This document shows, one piece after another, positions 6,109 to 6,158 of a DNA stretch of 6,158 nucleotides. The position numbers were made by a program, and so were the translations under genes. How positions within the stretch are numbered: position 1 is the stretch's first letter; each line of letters begins with the position of its first letter. This DNA comes from Actinobacteria bacterium UBA4719 (GTDB taxonomy: Bacteria; Actinomycetota; Actinomycetes; Actinomycetales; Dermatophilaceae). The DNA lies in contig DHJN01000090.1 of the NCBI GenBank assembly GCA_002404345.1, positions 14,748 to 20,905 on the forward strand, in the 5' to 3' direction. The notes beneath the pieces are model-generated. The model searched no databases. It was not told where the DNA came from and worked only from the letters and a program-made list of their open reading frames with translations.

Positions 6109-6158
6109 GGGCTCCGTCGCCTGTGGCGAGCTGTCAGCGCGGGTACGGCCGCGATGCG

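Overview
The window is high-GC DNA (clearly GC-rich throughout, with GC-biased third codon positions), and its gene content points to an actinomycete (Actinomycetota). The evidence is a TreY-type trehalose gene, a DinB/mycothiol-dependent maleylpyruvate isomerase-like gene of the TIGR03086 type, a MEDS-domain gene, and a TetR regulator paired with an NAD(P)-binding epimerase-like gene. The genus cannot be told from the sequence. It looks like an ordinary chromosomal region carrying gene decay and duplication. No phage, plasmid, IS, CRISPR, tRNA or rRNA signature was seen.

Layout from left to right. Positions 1-1012 (minus) hold the N-terminal 337 codons of treY, running off the left edge. A divergent gap of about 130 bp separates it from a plus-strand DinB/MDMPI-like gene at 1152-1748. 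Positions 1779-2074 (minus) are an N- and C-terminally truncated second copy of a MEDS domain. The stretch 2076-2197 has no gene. It carries three direct copies of GCTTGGAC and leads into a TetR-family regulator (2198-2854), whose stop codon overlaps the start of an NAD(P)-binding epimerase/NmrA-like gene (2851-3771). A perfect 21-bp tandem duplication (3768-3809) spans the stop of that gene. It is followed by a decayed aquaporin/MIP gene (3847-4301) with an internal deletion and a 1-bp insertion. A complete patatin-like phospholipase (4431-5462) follows, ending in an eight-residue tandem-repeat tail. It converges with a second, nearly full-length MEDS gene (5480-6108, minus), which has a 1-bp frameshift near its C-terminus and may start beyond the right edge.

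How the parts relate. The clearest functional unit is the overlapping tetR-epimerase pair, with its own leader region. treY belongs to trehalose synthesis from maltooligosaccharides, but its usual partners treX and treZ are not visible. The two MEDS copies lie in the same orientation, 3860 bp apart, at about 86% nucleotide identity over 290 bp. They therefore bracket the TetR/epimerase/MIP/patatin block as direct repeats. Three loci (MEDS copy 1, the MIP gene, MEDS copy 2) carry lesions, so the segment looks like one undergoing duplication and decay. I see no convincing new multigene system. The points most worth a second look are the paired MEDS copies, the coincidence of the copy-2 frameshift with the copy-1 break, and the GCTTGGAC repeats.
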